A stretch of 14,734 nucleotides of DNA, taken from contig JACPIL010000023.1 of NCBI GenBank assembly GCA_016188105.1, forward strand, positions 1-14,734, given 5' to 3'. Origin of the DNA: Candidatus Woesearchaeota archaeon. GTDB taxonomy: Archaea > Nanobdellota > Nanobdellia > Woesearchaeales > GW2011-AR9. The position numbers were made by a program, and so were the translations under genes. Every line of letters starts with the position of its first letter. The first letter of the stretch is position 1. Positions 1 through 7,402 of this stretch are shown in pieces. Under the pieces are notes generated by a model that saw only the letters and a program-made list of their open reading frames with translations, was not told the DNA's origin and made no database searches.

Positions 1-288
1 GAAGAAACCGCCGATCTTAACTCCGAGCCAGGCAAAAACCGGAGCAAGGATAATAGCTATTATATACATAAATATTATAGTATTCTCCACTTTATTTCTG
101 GGATAAACTAATAACCAAAATATAAGTTCGATAATCAGCGATAATCTTGTAGTAAGCGTGGCAAAAATGAGAATATTTTCTTCATTGTCTTTGTTCTTTT
201 GAAAGAATTTAACTGGGTTCTTGACAATTAACCATATTTTTGGTATTTGTTTGATCTGTTCTGTTACTCCAAAAAGTTTCCACTTCAT
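1..288 (-). CDS. Yip1-like integral membrane protein, N-terminal 96 residues (runs off left edge)
   Basis: The frame is open from the ATG at 288 to the window edge, giving 96 residues. The N-terminus has a basic, tryptophan-containing segment with an IVKNPVKFF motif (residues 21-29), followed by two hydrophobic stretches (about 39-61 and 70-96). An amphipathic 'NP.KFF' segment before several membrane helices is typical of archaeal Yip1-domain proteins, so I infer that family; their role in archaea is unclear. The start is supported by a TATA box (311-318) about 26 nt upstream, which would make the mRNA leaderless. The gene is divergent from rel, and the two share a roughly 110-bp promoter region. 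The truncated C-terminus prevents a firm family call; other small polytopic membrane families are possible. Confidence 0.65.
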   Translation of the reverse strand, partial: MKWKLFGVTEQIKQIPKIWLIVKNPVKFFQKNKDNEENILIFATLTTRLSLIIELIFWLLVYPRNKVENTIIFMYIIAIILAPVFAWLGVKIGGFF

Positions 289-310
289 TATCTATAGATC
301 AGTTTTGAAG

Positions 311-318
311 TATATAAT
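311..318 (-). promoter_or_regulatory. TATA box of the Yip1-like gene
   Basis: Read on the minus strand this is ATTATATA, centred about 26 nt upstream of the ATG at 288. That spacing puts the transcription start at or next to the A of the ATG. Confidence 0.6.
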
Positions 319-367
319 GATTTATGAATATGCTGGAGTAGTGAAAGAGAGCTATTTAGCCATAACT

Positions 368-378
368 TTTTTAATATC
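368..378 (+). promoter_or_regulatory. TATA-like box of rel
   Basis: TTTTTAATATC is centred about 25 nt before the ATG at 398, the spacing seen at other leaderless genes in this window. It favours 398 as the rel start over the in-frame ATG at 221, which would overlap the divergent membrane-protein gene. Confidence 0.5.
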
Positions 379-397
379 TTATAATTATATCCAGTTA

Positions 398-2287
398 ATG
401 GGGCAAGAATCATTTTTACAACTATGCAGGGAGCAGTATGGAACTTCGTTCGAATCAATTTTTCAGGAAGCACTTTCTTTTGCCCAAAAATATCTAGGAG
501 AAGTAAAGAGGCTTTCTGGAGATTCTTTTTTTGAACATAACCTTCGAGTAGCAGAAATTTTAGCAGATAGCAAAGTCTCTCCAGAAGTTATTGTGGCAGG
601 AATACTACATGGAGTTACTAAATACGTTTCAGAGAAGGAAGTAGAGAATGTTTTTGGGAAAGAGACTCTCGCTTTGTTAAAGGGAGTACAAGAGATAAAG
701 TTGATCAAATCAAAAAATCCACAATTAGAGGCAGAAGCCCTGCGCAGAATCTTACTAACTACTTTCAGAGATGTACGGATTATTTTTGTCAAGCTAGCCA
801 CGAAACTGGATAATCTACGGACCATACAAGTGCTTCCTGCAGATGATCAAAAGCGGATTGCAGAAGAAGTATTGGAAGTGTATGCGCCGTTAGCAAATAG
901 ATTAGGTTTAGAAAAAATAAAAAATCCTCTAGAAGATTTAGCCTTGCAGATCTTGCATCCTGAGGAATATACAAAGATTGTTCGCTTCTTGGAACAATCT
1001 AGGGAACAGCGAGAAGCTTTGATCGCCGAGGTCATTAAGAAAATTACTGATCTGGCAGCAGGGAATGTTGAGATTGTCAAAATAAAGGGACGTTCCAAAC
1101 ATCTTTATAGCATCTACAAGAAAATGACCCAGCGAAAAGTTCCTTTAGCTGAGCAGTATGATCTCTCTGCGATCAGAGTAATTGTTCCAGAGGTTAAAGA
1201 TTGTTATACCCTGCTAGGTCTCTTGCACGAGCAATTTGAACAAGTGGAAGGTAAGTTAAAGGATTATATCGCCACCCCTAAACCAAATTTTTACCGATCT
1301 CTACACACTTCCTTAAAGTTAGCTAAGGGAAAATTTGTGGAAATACAGATCCGAACACTTGAGATGGATGAGTTCGCGGAAGAAGGAGTAGCAGCGCACT
1401 GGCGATATAAGGGATTGAAATCTGACCAGTTCTTTGAGAAAAAAATTGCCTGGCTGAAAGGAGTTTTAGATCTGCAGAAAGATGGCAACCAAGAATTTTT
1501 AGAGATGGCTAAAGTCGATGTCTTTGGTGACAATATTTATTGTTACACTCCAAAAGGTGCAGTGAAGGAATTGCCGAAAAGTGCGACCATCCTCGATTTT
1601 GCTTACTTAGTACATGAAGAAGTAGGGAATCATGCGGTTGGCGGGAGAGTCAACGGAAAATTTGTACCTCTAAAGCAGGAATTATTTTCTGGTGATGTAG
1701 TAGAGGTAGTCACCAACAAGAGCCAGCGGCCTCGAAGGGATTGGTTGAAGATCGTCAAATCTGGCGGCGCACGGCAGAAAATTAGGAAGTCATTACGCGA
1801 ACATGAAAAATTACCTGCTATGTATTTCAAGCAGCTCAAGCCAGTTACAACTGAGGAACAAGGAATTTTAGCTGAAGCGCCATCTTTTGCCAATGCAGTT
1901 TGTGTACTTGCGAAATGTTGTTACGCTCTTCCGGGAGAGGAAATTACCGGATTAGCTACCAAGAGGAGAATTATTTCTGTGCATAAGACTGACTGCCGGG
2001 CGGCGCTGAAAGAAGAAGAACGCTGGATCAAAGTACAATGGAAAGACGGTTTCAATCAGAAGATTAGATTTTATGTTACTGCAGATGAGCGAAGCGGATT
2101 GCTGGCCGATTTGTTGAATACGGTCGCTAATACTGGCTTTGAAGTTAAAGAAGCAAAGGCAAAATTGTTAAGTCAGACCTTAGCAGAATGTTCATTTTTG
2201 GTAGTTCCCAGAGATTTAGAACACTTGAAGGAACTGGTTAGACGGATACAGAAGATCAGGGGATTGAAGAGGATGTATTTTGAGTGA
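398..2287 (+). CDS. rel: Long RelA/SpoT homologue: (p)ppGpp synthetase with degenerate hydrolase domain
   Basis: Rel-family enzymes transfer pyrophosphate from ATP to GDP/GTP on starved ribosomes, making the alarmone (p)ppGpp. The 629-residue protein has the full long-RSH order: HD domain (about 35-145), synthetase (about 225-340), TGS (372-437), helical linker, Cys-rich zinc-finger-like module (C502, C507, C508, H529, C533) and ACT (about 553-629). Synthetase residues look intact: GRSKHLYSIYKK (231-242), YDLSAIR (254-260), NFYRSLHT (297-304), VEIQIRT (314-320). The charge motif is KLKD (286-289), of the basic RxKD type. The HD site is broken: HD is HG at 71-72, the following ED pair is KY (75-76), and the second metal Asp is T135; H47, H71 and N139 remain. 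TGS H406 matches the His that contacts the tRNA 3' end in RelA. I infer a synthetase-only enzyme. The ATG at 398 is preferred because of the TATA spacing and because the HD domain begins shortly after it. Confidence 0.95.
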   Translation: MGQESFLQLCREQYGTSFESIFQEALSFAQKYLGEVKRLSGDSFFEHNLRVAEILADSKVSPEVIVAGILHGVTKYVSEKEVENVFGKETLALLKGVQEIKLIKSKNPQLEAEALRRILLTTFRDVRIIFVKLATKLDNLRTIQVLPADDQKRIAEEVLEVYAPLANRLGLEKIKNPLEDLALQILHPEEYTKIVRFLEQSREQREALIAEVIKKITDLAAGNVEIVKIKGRSKHLYSIYKKMTQRKVPLAEQYDLSAIRVIVPEVKDCYTLLGLLHEQFEQVEGKLKDYIATPKPNFYRSLHTSLKLAKGKFVEIQIRTLEMDEFAEEGVAAHWRYKGLKSDQFFEKKIAWLKGVLDLQKDGNQEFLEMAKVDVFGDNIYCYTPKGAVKELPKSATILDFAYLVHEEVGNHAVGGRVNGKFVPLKQELFSGDVVEVVTNKSQRPRRDWLKIVKSGGARQKIRKSLREHEKLPAMYFKQLKPVTTEEQGILAEAPSFANAVCVLAKCCYALPGEEITGLATKRRIISVHKTDCRAALKEEERWIKVQWKDGFNQKIRFYVTADERSGLLADLLNTVANTGFEVKEAKAKLLSQTLAECSFLVVPRDLEHLKELVRRIQKIRGLKRMYFE

Positions 2288-2304
2288 ATGATTAGAAGAA
2301 AATG

Positions 2305-3324
2305 CTATGCTATCTTCTTGATCATATCCACCATTCGAGAACTATATCCCCATTCATTGTCATACCAGGCTACTACTTTCAGAAATTTTCCAGCTACAAC
2401 GTTAGTCAACTTTGCATCAACAATAGTGGAATGTGAATTATGAATAATGTCAGTTGAGACTAACTCATCTTCAGAATATTGCAGGATTCCTTTCAACTTT
2501 CCTGCTGCTGCCTTTTTGAATAAGGAATTTACTTCATCAGGCATTACTTCACGTATAGTCTCGATAGTGAAATCAGTAACGCTGCCATCAGGCACAGGAA
2601 CTCTAAAGGCTAAACCGCGCACTTTTCCTTGCAGTTCGGGAATCGCTTCTACTGCCGCGACATCTGCCCCGGTTGAGGTAGGAATTATATTAATGGCTCC
2701 TGCCCTGGCGCGTCTTAGATTTTTATCCGGCCCATCAACCATTTTTTGTGATGAAGTATAAGCATGCACAGTGGTGAAGAAACAGCGTTTGATGCCAATA
2801 TGATCTTGGATAACTTTCAAGACGGGAGCAACACAATTGGTAGTGCAGGAAGCGTTAGAGATAATGTGGTGTTTCTTTTTATCATAGCGATGGTCATTAA
2901 CACCCATTACCAAGGTTGTAGTGTTGGTTGGGCAGACTTTGTCGGCTTCACATTTGCAGGGTGCGGAGATAAGAACTTTCCTTGCCCCGGCATCAAGATG
3001 GGCTGCTGCTTTGTAAGGATCAGTAAATCTTCCGGTACTTTCCACTACTACATCGATTTTTAGTTTCTTCCAGGGAAGTTTACTTGGCTCTTTTTCAGCC
3101 AGCACCTGAATTTTATTTTTGCCTACAATCAGATGGCTGTTGGTATAGCTTACTGCTTGGGGAAAAAGACCGTGGACAGAATCATATTTGAGAAGATGAG
3201 CTAAAGTCTTGTTGTCCGTAAGATCGTTAACTGCAACAATGTTTATTTTTTTATCAGCCCAAGCAGCGCGGAAGACCATCCTGCCGATACGGCCGAATCC
3301 ATTGATTGCTACATTGATAGACAT
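2305..3324 (-). CDS. gap: Class I glyceraldehyde-3-phosphate dehydrogenase (bacterial type)
   Basis: Catalyses NAD-dependent oxidative phosphorylation of glyceraldehyde-3-phosphate to 1,3-bisphosphoglycerate in cytosolic glycolysis. The 339 residues are normal for the family. Seen: the Rossmann motif GFGRIG (9-14), D34 in AVNDL (adenosine-ribose binding, suggesting NAD preference), the active-site SNASCTTNC with C160, the catalytic His in TTVHAYT (H187), the S-loop LRRARAGAINIIPTSTG (203-219), and the C-terminal WYDNEWGYS (320-328). Most archaea use a different, class II GAPDH, so this copy resembles bacterial transfer. The loop after ISAP (119-122) is longer than usual and carries three cysteines (C123, C125, C131). 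The gene converges with rel, 17 bp between stops. The start is supported by a GGTG ribosome-binding site 6-9 nt upstream of the ATG. Confidence 0.95.
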   Translation of the reverse strand: MSINVAINGFGRIGRMVFRAAWADKKINIVAVNDLTDNKTLAHLLKYDSVHGLFPQAVSYTNSHLIVGKNKIQVLAEKEPSKLPWKKLKIDVVVESTGRFTDPYKAAAHLDAGARKVLISAPCKCEADKVCPTNTTTLVMGVNDHRYDKKKHHIISNASCTTNCVAPVLKVIQDHIGIKRCFFTTVHAYTSSQKMVDGPDKNLRRARAGAINIIPTSTGADVAAVEAIPELQGKVRGLAFRVPVPDGSVTDFTIETIREVMPDEVNSLFKKAAAGKLKGILQYSEDELVSTDIIHNSHSTIVDAKLTNVVAGKFLKVVAWYDNEWGYSSRMVDMIKKIA

Positions 3325-3361
3325 GTTAACACCTTTTTGTATTAAGTAGAAAGAAAAAGAA

Positions 3362-3371
3362 GTTTATTAAG
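3362..3371 (-). promoter_or_regulatory. TATA-like box of gap
   Basis: On the minus strand this reads CTTAATAAAC, centred about 42 nt before the gap ATG. It would give a leader of about 15 nt that holds the GGTG Shine-Dalgarno sequence at about 3330-3333, so gap looks leadered, unlike most neighbours. Confidence 0.4.
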
Positions 3372-3398
3372 GTTTTGTTGTAGGTTAAAATAATCCTA

Positions 3399-3409
3399 AA
3401 ATATATATA
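3399..3409 (+). promoter_or_regulatory. TATA box of the m5C methyltransferase gene
   Basis: AAATATATATA is centred about 27 nt upstream of the ATG at 3432. No Shine-Dalgarno sequence follows, so the transcript is probably leaderless. Confidence 0.6.
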
Positions 3410-3431
3410 GAAACTTCATTTTTAGTTATCC

Positions 3432-4385
3432 ATGCCAGAACCAGAGCAAATTCCCAATACAGAAACATTTGTCTTCAAGCCAGCCTTTATAGAACGCTAT
3501 TCAGAGCTTACTGATTGGGAAGAGTTCAAAAAATATTCATTGTCATTTCTAAGAAGGAGCATTAGGGTTAATACTTTACTTGGTTCAGTTAAAGATGTAA
3601 AAAAGAGTATTGAAGCGAAAGGCTGGAAGCTTACTCCTATACCTTGGTGCAAGGAAGGATTCTGGATCGCCCATGACGAAAGAAGGGATGTGGGAAATTT
3701 ATTAGAATATCACATCGGCAAGATCTATGTGCAGGAAGCTGCCTCCATGATTCCGCCGTTGGTATTACAGCCGAAGCCTGGCGACGTTGTGTTAGATATG
3801 GCTGCTTCTCCGGGAAGTAAGACTACACAGATGGCAGCAATGATGAAGAACGATGGTTTGCTGGTAGCGAACGATTGTAAGGGCGATAGATTGCAATCAT
3901 TGGGAATTAATCTGCAGCGCAGCGTGATTACTAATTGCCTGATTACCTTGATGCGCGGGCAAGGTATTAAGGATATGCAATTTGATAAAATTCTATTAGA
4001 TGCTCCCTGTTCTGGAACTGGAACTATTCGCAAGAGTTTGAAGACCATTTCTATCTGGAATGCAGGAATGATCACCAAATTAGCAAGAGAACAGAAAGAG
4101 TTGATTGAAGTGGCCTTCCAGAATCTTAAGCCAGGTGGAGAGATGGTCTATTCGACTTGTTCCTTAGAACCAGAAGAGAACGAAGGTGTGGTAAGTTATC
4201 TTTTAGAAAAATATGATAATGCAGAGATTGTTAAAGTGGTTTTACCAGGATTAAAAGTAAGTCCTGCGGTGATGGAGTTCAAGAAAGAAAAATATCATTC
4301 TTCTGTGAAGCATGCTCTCAGGATCTGGCCGCAGGATAATGATACAGAAGGTTTTTTTATTGCGAAGATAAGGAAGAAAGAATAG
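3432..4385 (+). CDS. RNA 5-methylcytosine methyltransferase, NOL1/NOP2/Sun family (archaeal Trm4/NSUN-like)
   Basis: Uses S-adenosylmethionine to methylate cytosine C5 in RNA. Of its 317 residues, the N-terminal part (about 1-95) carries the family's RNA-binding region with SIRVNTL (43-49). The catalytic domain follows: YVQEAASMIPP (99-109), SAM-binding motif I LDMAASPGSKTTQ (121-133), motif IV DAPCSGTG (190-197) with the release cysteine C193, and motif VI YSTCSLEPEEN (240-250) with the catalytic nucleophile C243. It ends with the typical FFIAK. The length fits archaeal Trm4-type tRNA methyltransferases, so tRNA is the likelier target, but an rRNA target cannot be excluded. The gene appears monocistronic and starts 27 nt after a strong TATA box. 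Confidence 0.93.
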   Translation: MPEPEQIPNTETFVFKPAFIERYSELTDWEEFKKYSLSFLRRSIRVNTLLGSVKDVKKSIEAKGWKLTPIPWCKEGFWIAHDERRDVGNLLEYHIGKIYVQEAASMIPPLVLQPKPGDVVLDMAASPGSKTTQMAAMMKNDGLLVANDCKGDRLQSLGINLQRSVITNCLITLMRGQGIKDMQFDKILLDAPCSGTGTIRKSLKTISIWNAGMITKLAREQKELIEVAFQNLKPGGEMVYSTCSLEPEENEGVVSYLLEKYDNAEIVKVVLPGLKVSPAVMEFKKEKYHSSVKHALRIWPQDNDTEGFFIAKIRKKE

Positions 4386-4402
4386 AGAATTGAAAGAAAA
4401 AG

Positions 4403-4413
4403 TTTTTATATGT
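4403..4413 (+). promoter_or_regulatory. TATA box of the GNAT gene
   Basis: TTTTTATATGT is centred about 28 nt upstream of the ATG at 4437. The alternative in-frame ATG at 4410 lies inside this TATA box, so it cannot be the start of a transcript made from it. Confidence 0.6.
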
Positions 4414-4436
4414 TCCAGTTATTATACCTATCCAAA

Positions 4437-4901
4437 ATGGTAATCAGAAATGCTCTTGAAAAAGATTTTGTAAAAGTAGCCGAGTTATATCGTTCTTTTT
4501 TTAGTACTCATAATATCTTTCAAAAATCAAAACAAGAAGTGGTTAAATATCTTGGGGAGCAAGCTCAGGAAAATGATTTATTAATTTATGATGAAAATGG
4601 TACTTTGAAAGGAGCACTTTTTTTGGTTAATTTTGGACAAAATGCTGATGGTTCTCACAAATTATGGAAGTTTAGGCATTTTGCTTTTGAATCAGAGGAC
4701 GTCGCATCTCAATTGTTGGGCGAAGCAGAAAAAAGAGTTAAAAAAGCATCTAAAACATCCAAAATCGAATTAACTATTGCCGAAACTGAAGGGGAAATAC
4801 ATTTCTATAAATCAAAAGGCTATACACAAGAAGGTGCGCTTTCGAATCATTATAGATGGGGAGAAACCTGTTATATTCTTTCAAAGTCTATCTCTAAATA
4901 A
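4437..4901 (+). CDS. GNAT-family N-acetyltransferase
   Basis: Predicted acetyl-CoA-dependent acetyltransferase, substrate unknown. The 154-residue protein opens with MVIRNALEKDFVKVAELYR (1-19), the usual first strand and helix of the fold. A central strand pair contains GALFLVNFG, and the C-terminal end has the GNAT pattern EIHFYKSKGYTQEG followed by a final strand (CYILSKS). The acetyl-CoA loop (about QLLGEAEKR) lacks a clean Q/RxxGxG/A signature, so activity is likely but not certain. The start at 4437 rather than 4410 is chosen from the TATA position. The gene is a single unit, 51 bp after the methyltransferase stop and with its own promoter. Confidence 0.8.
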   Translation: MVIRNALEKDFVKVAELYRSFFSTHNIFQKSKQEVVKYLGEQAQENDLLIYDENGTLKGALFLVNFGQNADGSHKLWKFRHFAFESEDVASQLLGEAEKRVKKASKTSKIELTIAETEGEIHFYKSKGYTQEGALSNHYRWGETCYILSKSISK

Positions 4902-4940
4902 TTTTTGCCTTTTGCGTTTTTAGTAAATTAAATTTTGTGT

Positions 4941-5081
4941 TTAATAAACGCATAATTTCAGCCTTGCGGAAGCAACGAACACAAATCTTTGTCCATCCTT
5001 AGTCCAAATGACAACTTTAGTAACTTCTCCACCTACACAATCTTTTAATACCTTAGAATGTTGGTTTCTTTGATGTTTGGT
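4941..5081 (-). pseudogene. Possible gene remnant with protein-like sequence and no start codon
   Basis: The minus strand is open from about 5081 to a TAA at 4941-4943. It encodes a segment, KDCVGGEVTKVVIWTKDGQ followed by RFVFVASARLKLCVY, that reads like real protein, perhaps a damaged zinc-ribbon-like domain. There is no ATG, GTG or TTG in frame and the upstream end is closed by a stop, so it cannot be expressed as a normal gene. It overlaps the promoter and first codons of the peptidase gene on the other strand. It could also be chance. Confidence 0.25.
5042..5053 (+). promoter_or_regulatory. TATA box of the M29 peptidase gene
   Basis: CTTTTAATACCT is centred about 26 nt before the ATG at 5073. 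An earlier in-frame ATG at 5058 is only about 11 nt from the box, so it would lie upstream of the transcription start. Confidence 0.5.
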
Positions 5082-6119
5082 TTAGATAAGCCGGTGACGG
5101 ATGTAGTAGAAAAGCATAGCTCCCGTTTCTATAAGATCATGAAGAATTCTTTGAAAGTAAAGAAAGAGGATATCCTCATCATTAGCGACTATGGAGCAGA
5201 TGATAAAAAGATGTCGGGTATGCTAGGATATGGTTATTATCATGCCGCAAAAAAAAAAGGCCTTAATGCGACTATTCTCTTCCAGGATCCCAAAAAGGGA
5301 TTCATGTTTGCTGATGACCATGTCATTGAAGCCCTTACTAGATTAGAGAAGAATAATCTAGTGATTGTTGCAGTATCAAATAAATTAGGACGATTTGGTG
5401 AAGAAAAGAGTTTTCGTAATTTTTGTGCAGAGCGCGGACATAGGTTTCTTTCGGCAACCGGTTTAGCGGATGTCAAGCCGCACCATTTTGATCTGTTTCT
5501 GGAAGCGATGAATGTGAATTATTCCCGGATGAAGAAAAAAGGACTTGCTATCAAGAAATTATGGGATAAAGCGAATGAGATCAGAGTGAAAACAGAAGCA
5601 GGAACTGATATTACTTTTGATGTCTCGGGCATGGAAGCAATTGCTAATATTGGCGAATATCATGAAACGGGGAAGGGCGGTAATATGCCGGCCGGAGAAG
5701 TGTATATTCCGCCTAAGGGACTGGAAGGCGTGAACGGGAAGGTGGTAATTGATGGAAGCATGAAGACTGAAGATGGAGCTATCCTGGTGGACAGTCCAGT
5801 AACTATGTATGTTGAAAAAGGCAGAGTAGTTCGAATAGACGGAAAGGATGCACATCTGTTAGAACAGACGTTTCAGAAATTTGAAGATAGAGCAAAATAT
5901 CCCGAGAGAGTTCGCTTAGTCGGTGAATTAGGAATAGGCATAAATCCTGGCGCAGTGCTGATCGGTTCGATGATCATGGATGAGAAAGTACTGGGAACGG
6001 CACATATCGCGATCGGCAGCAATTATTGGTTCGGCGGAGAAATAAAAACTATCTATCATGGCGATCATGTTTTTAAGAACCCTACTTTTTATGTGGATGG
6101 GAAGAAGATGGATGTTTGA
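5073..6119 (+). CDS. M29-family metallopeptidase (leucyl aminopeptidase / aminopeptidase T-like)
   Basis: Predicted cytosolic metal-dependent aminopeptidase acting on short peptides. The 348-residue protein (start at 5073) has the M29 architecture. The N-terminal half is a less conserved alpha/beta domain. The C-terminal half carries the metal-site blocks GGNMPAGEVYIPP (Glu ligand), VNGKVVIDGSM, VGELGIGINPGA (second Glu), GTAHIAIGSNYWFGGE (His ligand) and the terminal IYHGDHVFKNPTFYVDGK (His and Asp ligands). Related M29/NicX-like proteins include 2,5-dihydroxypyridine dioxygenases, so a non-peptidase role is possible, but this gene context gives no hint of aromatic catabolism. It is a single transcription unit with its own TATA box. 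Confidence 0.85.
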   Translation: MFGLDKPVTDVVEKHSSRFYKIMKNSLKVKKEDILIISDYGADDKKMSGMLGYGYYHAAKKKGLNATILFQDPKKGFMFADDHVIEALTRLEKNNLVIVAVSNKLGRFGEEKSFRNFCAERGHRFLSATGLADVKPHHFDLFLEAMNVNYSRMKKKGLAIKKLWDKANEIRVKTEAGTDITFDVSGMEAIANIGEYHETGKGGNMPAGEVYIPPKGLEGVNGKVVIDGSMKTEDGAILVDSPVTMYVEKGRVVRIDGKDAHLLEQTFQKFEDRAKYPERVRLVGELGIGINPGAVLIGSMIMDEKVLGTAHIAIGSNYWFGGEIKTIYHGDHVFKNPTFYVDGKKMDV

Positions 6120-6151
6120 TTAGAATTTAGAATATAATTTAGAAGCAAACA

Positions 6152-6162
6152 CTTAAATATCT
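6152..6162 (+). promoter_or_regulatory. TATA box of the 177-aa membrane protein gene
   Basis: CTTAAATATCT is centred about 25 nt before the ATG at 6182, which predicts a leaderless mRNA. Confidence 0.55.
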
Positions 6163-6181
6163 CTTCATCTTCTTTTATAGG

Positions 6182-6715
6182 ATGAATTGGACTAAGCTTC
6201 TCTATATGCTGATGATTGTCTTGTTATATGTTCCGATGGTATTTTTAGGGGCAAATGTTTTCTTTCCAGAATATACAGGAACAAATTCCTACTATCATGG
6301 GCCTTATACTGATTGCTATGGAAAGCATCCTTATCCTGCTGATCCAGATAAATTGACTGCTCCGGAGCGTGCAGCAATTGACGAAAACCAGCGCAAATGT
6401 AATGAAGATTTTCAAAAAGCGCAAGAGGAATTTGAGCAGGCAAAATTATCCTACGAAGGAAGAAAATATGTGTTTATTTCCTTGTTCAACTTAGGAATTT
6501 TGTTGTTAGCATTGTTCTTGCCAAAATTGCAGGACAGCGTGACTATGGGGCTATTCATGGGCAGTATTGCCGCAACATTTGGTGGAACGATACGATATTT
6601 CGATACCAAAAGTAAAATCGGATTTGCGATTTTAGTAATCACTTTCTTTGCAGTGTTGTATTTTATCAACAGAAAGAAAGAGAATTTCTTAGACTGGGGC
6701 AAAGCAAAGAAATAG
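6182..6715 (+). CDS. Hypothetical four-helix membrane protein with an outward cysteine-bearing loop
   Basis: I do not recognise a named family. The 177 residues contain four likely membrane helices: about 5-27, 95-114, 119-137 and 146-163. Between helices 1 and 2 is a roughly 65-residue hydrophilic loop that begins with an aromatic, proline-rich segment (YYHGPYTDCYGKHPYPADP, 37-55) and continues as a charged, probably helical stretch (60-92) rich in Glu and Gln. The loop has just two cysteines (C45, C73), which could form a disulfide if it faces outside. The lysine-rich C-terminus suggests a cytoplasmic end. The gene is monocistronic with a TATA box, and converges on the HAD gene 20 bp away. 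Confidence 0.75.
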   Translation: MNWTKLLYMLMIVLLYVPMVFLGANVFFPEYTGTNSYYHGPYTDCYGKHPYPADPDKLTAPERAAIDENQRKCNEDFQKAQEEFEQAKLSYEGRKYVFISLFNLGILLLALFLPKLQDSVTMGLFMGSIAATFGGTIRYFDTKSKIGFAILVITFFAVLYFINRKKENFLDWGKAKK

Positions 6716-6735
6716 AATTGAATAAGGTTAGATAT

Positions 6736-7380
6736 TTATCCTTTATTCTTAAGATATGGCAAAACATCAGCTAGATTATTACTTTCAACAACATGAGTAG
6801 CTACTTTCTTTAATTGTTCTGAAGAAGAATTGAAAGCAATAGATAATCCTACTTCTTTAAAGGCTTCGATATCAGTATCACTATCACCAATGTAGATCAC
6901 TTCTTTTGGTTTGAGCTTTAAGTCCTTACATAAGTGATTGATTATTTCTGCTTTCTTATGTTTTCCAACGCCAATAGGCCAGATGAATTCACCAGAAACT
7001 TTTCCATATTTTATTACTAATTCATTCGCAAAGAGGTGATCTACTCCGTAATCTTTTTGAACTCTTCTGGCTACATCAATGCTGGAAGCAGAAATTATTG
7101 CGGTGATCCAGCCTTGTTTTTTAACGTGCTTGAATAATTTCTGAACGCCAGGAAGATATTCTAAGGAATCGACCAAATCATAGTAGAGTTTGGCTTTTTT
7201 CCCTTTCCATAATTTAACTACTACTTCTTCTACTAATTTTTCATAATTGGAATGAAGATATTTTTCGGTAAGCTTGACACCTTGATCTAAAGTTCCAAAT
7301 TTTTTATGTAGTTCAATCCAAAAATTGATGTCTTTGAAAATCACACCGTCCATGTCTAAGCAAATTAATTTGTAGGTCAT
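6736..7380 (-). CDS. HAD-superfamily phosphatase, phosphoserine-phosphatase-like
   Basis: Predicted cytosolic Mg-dependent phosphomonoesterase. The 214-residue protein has the HAD motifs in order: motif I DMDGV with nucleophile D9 and acid D11, a helical cap (about 15-80), motif II serine in AIISAS (S97), motif III lysine in GKHKKAEII (about K142/K143), and motif IV GDSDTD (165-170) with acidic residues D166 and D170. The cap size and motif IV are like phosphoserine phosphatase, but several small-molecule HAD phosphatases look the same, so the substrate is open. It is the second gene after tsaC, 22 bp downstream, and probably translated from an AAGAAGGT Shine-Dalgarno-like sequence in that gap. 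Confidence 0.85.
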   Translation of the reverse strand: MTYKLICLDMDGVIFKDINFWIELHKKFGTLDQGVKLTEKYLHSNYEKLVEEVVVKLWKGKKAKLYYDLVDSLEYLPGVQKLFKHVKKQGWITAIISASSIDVARRVQKDYGVDHLFANELVIKYGKVSGEFIWPIGVGKHKKAEIINHLCKDLKLKPKEVIYIGDSDTDIEAFKEVGLSIAFNSSSEQLKKVATHVVESNNLADVLPYLKNKG

Positions 7381-7402
7381 TCTTTTTCTTACCTTCTTAG
7401 TT

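Noticed and set aside
221..397. 59-residue N-terminal extension of rel starting at the ATG at 221
   Set aside because: It overlaps the divergent Yip1-like gene, has no Rel homology, and lies upstream of the TATA box that fits the ATG at 398.
2447..3063. Two plus-strand frames of about 100 codons antisense to gap
   Set aside because: Shadows of the GAPDH coding sequence, which accounts for every conserved block.
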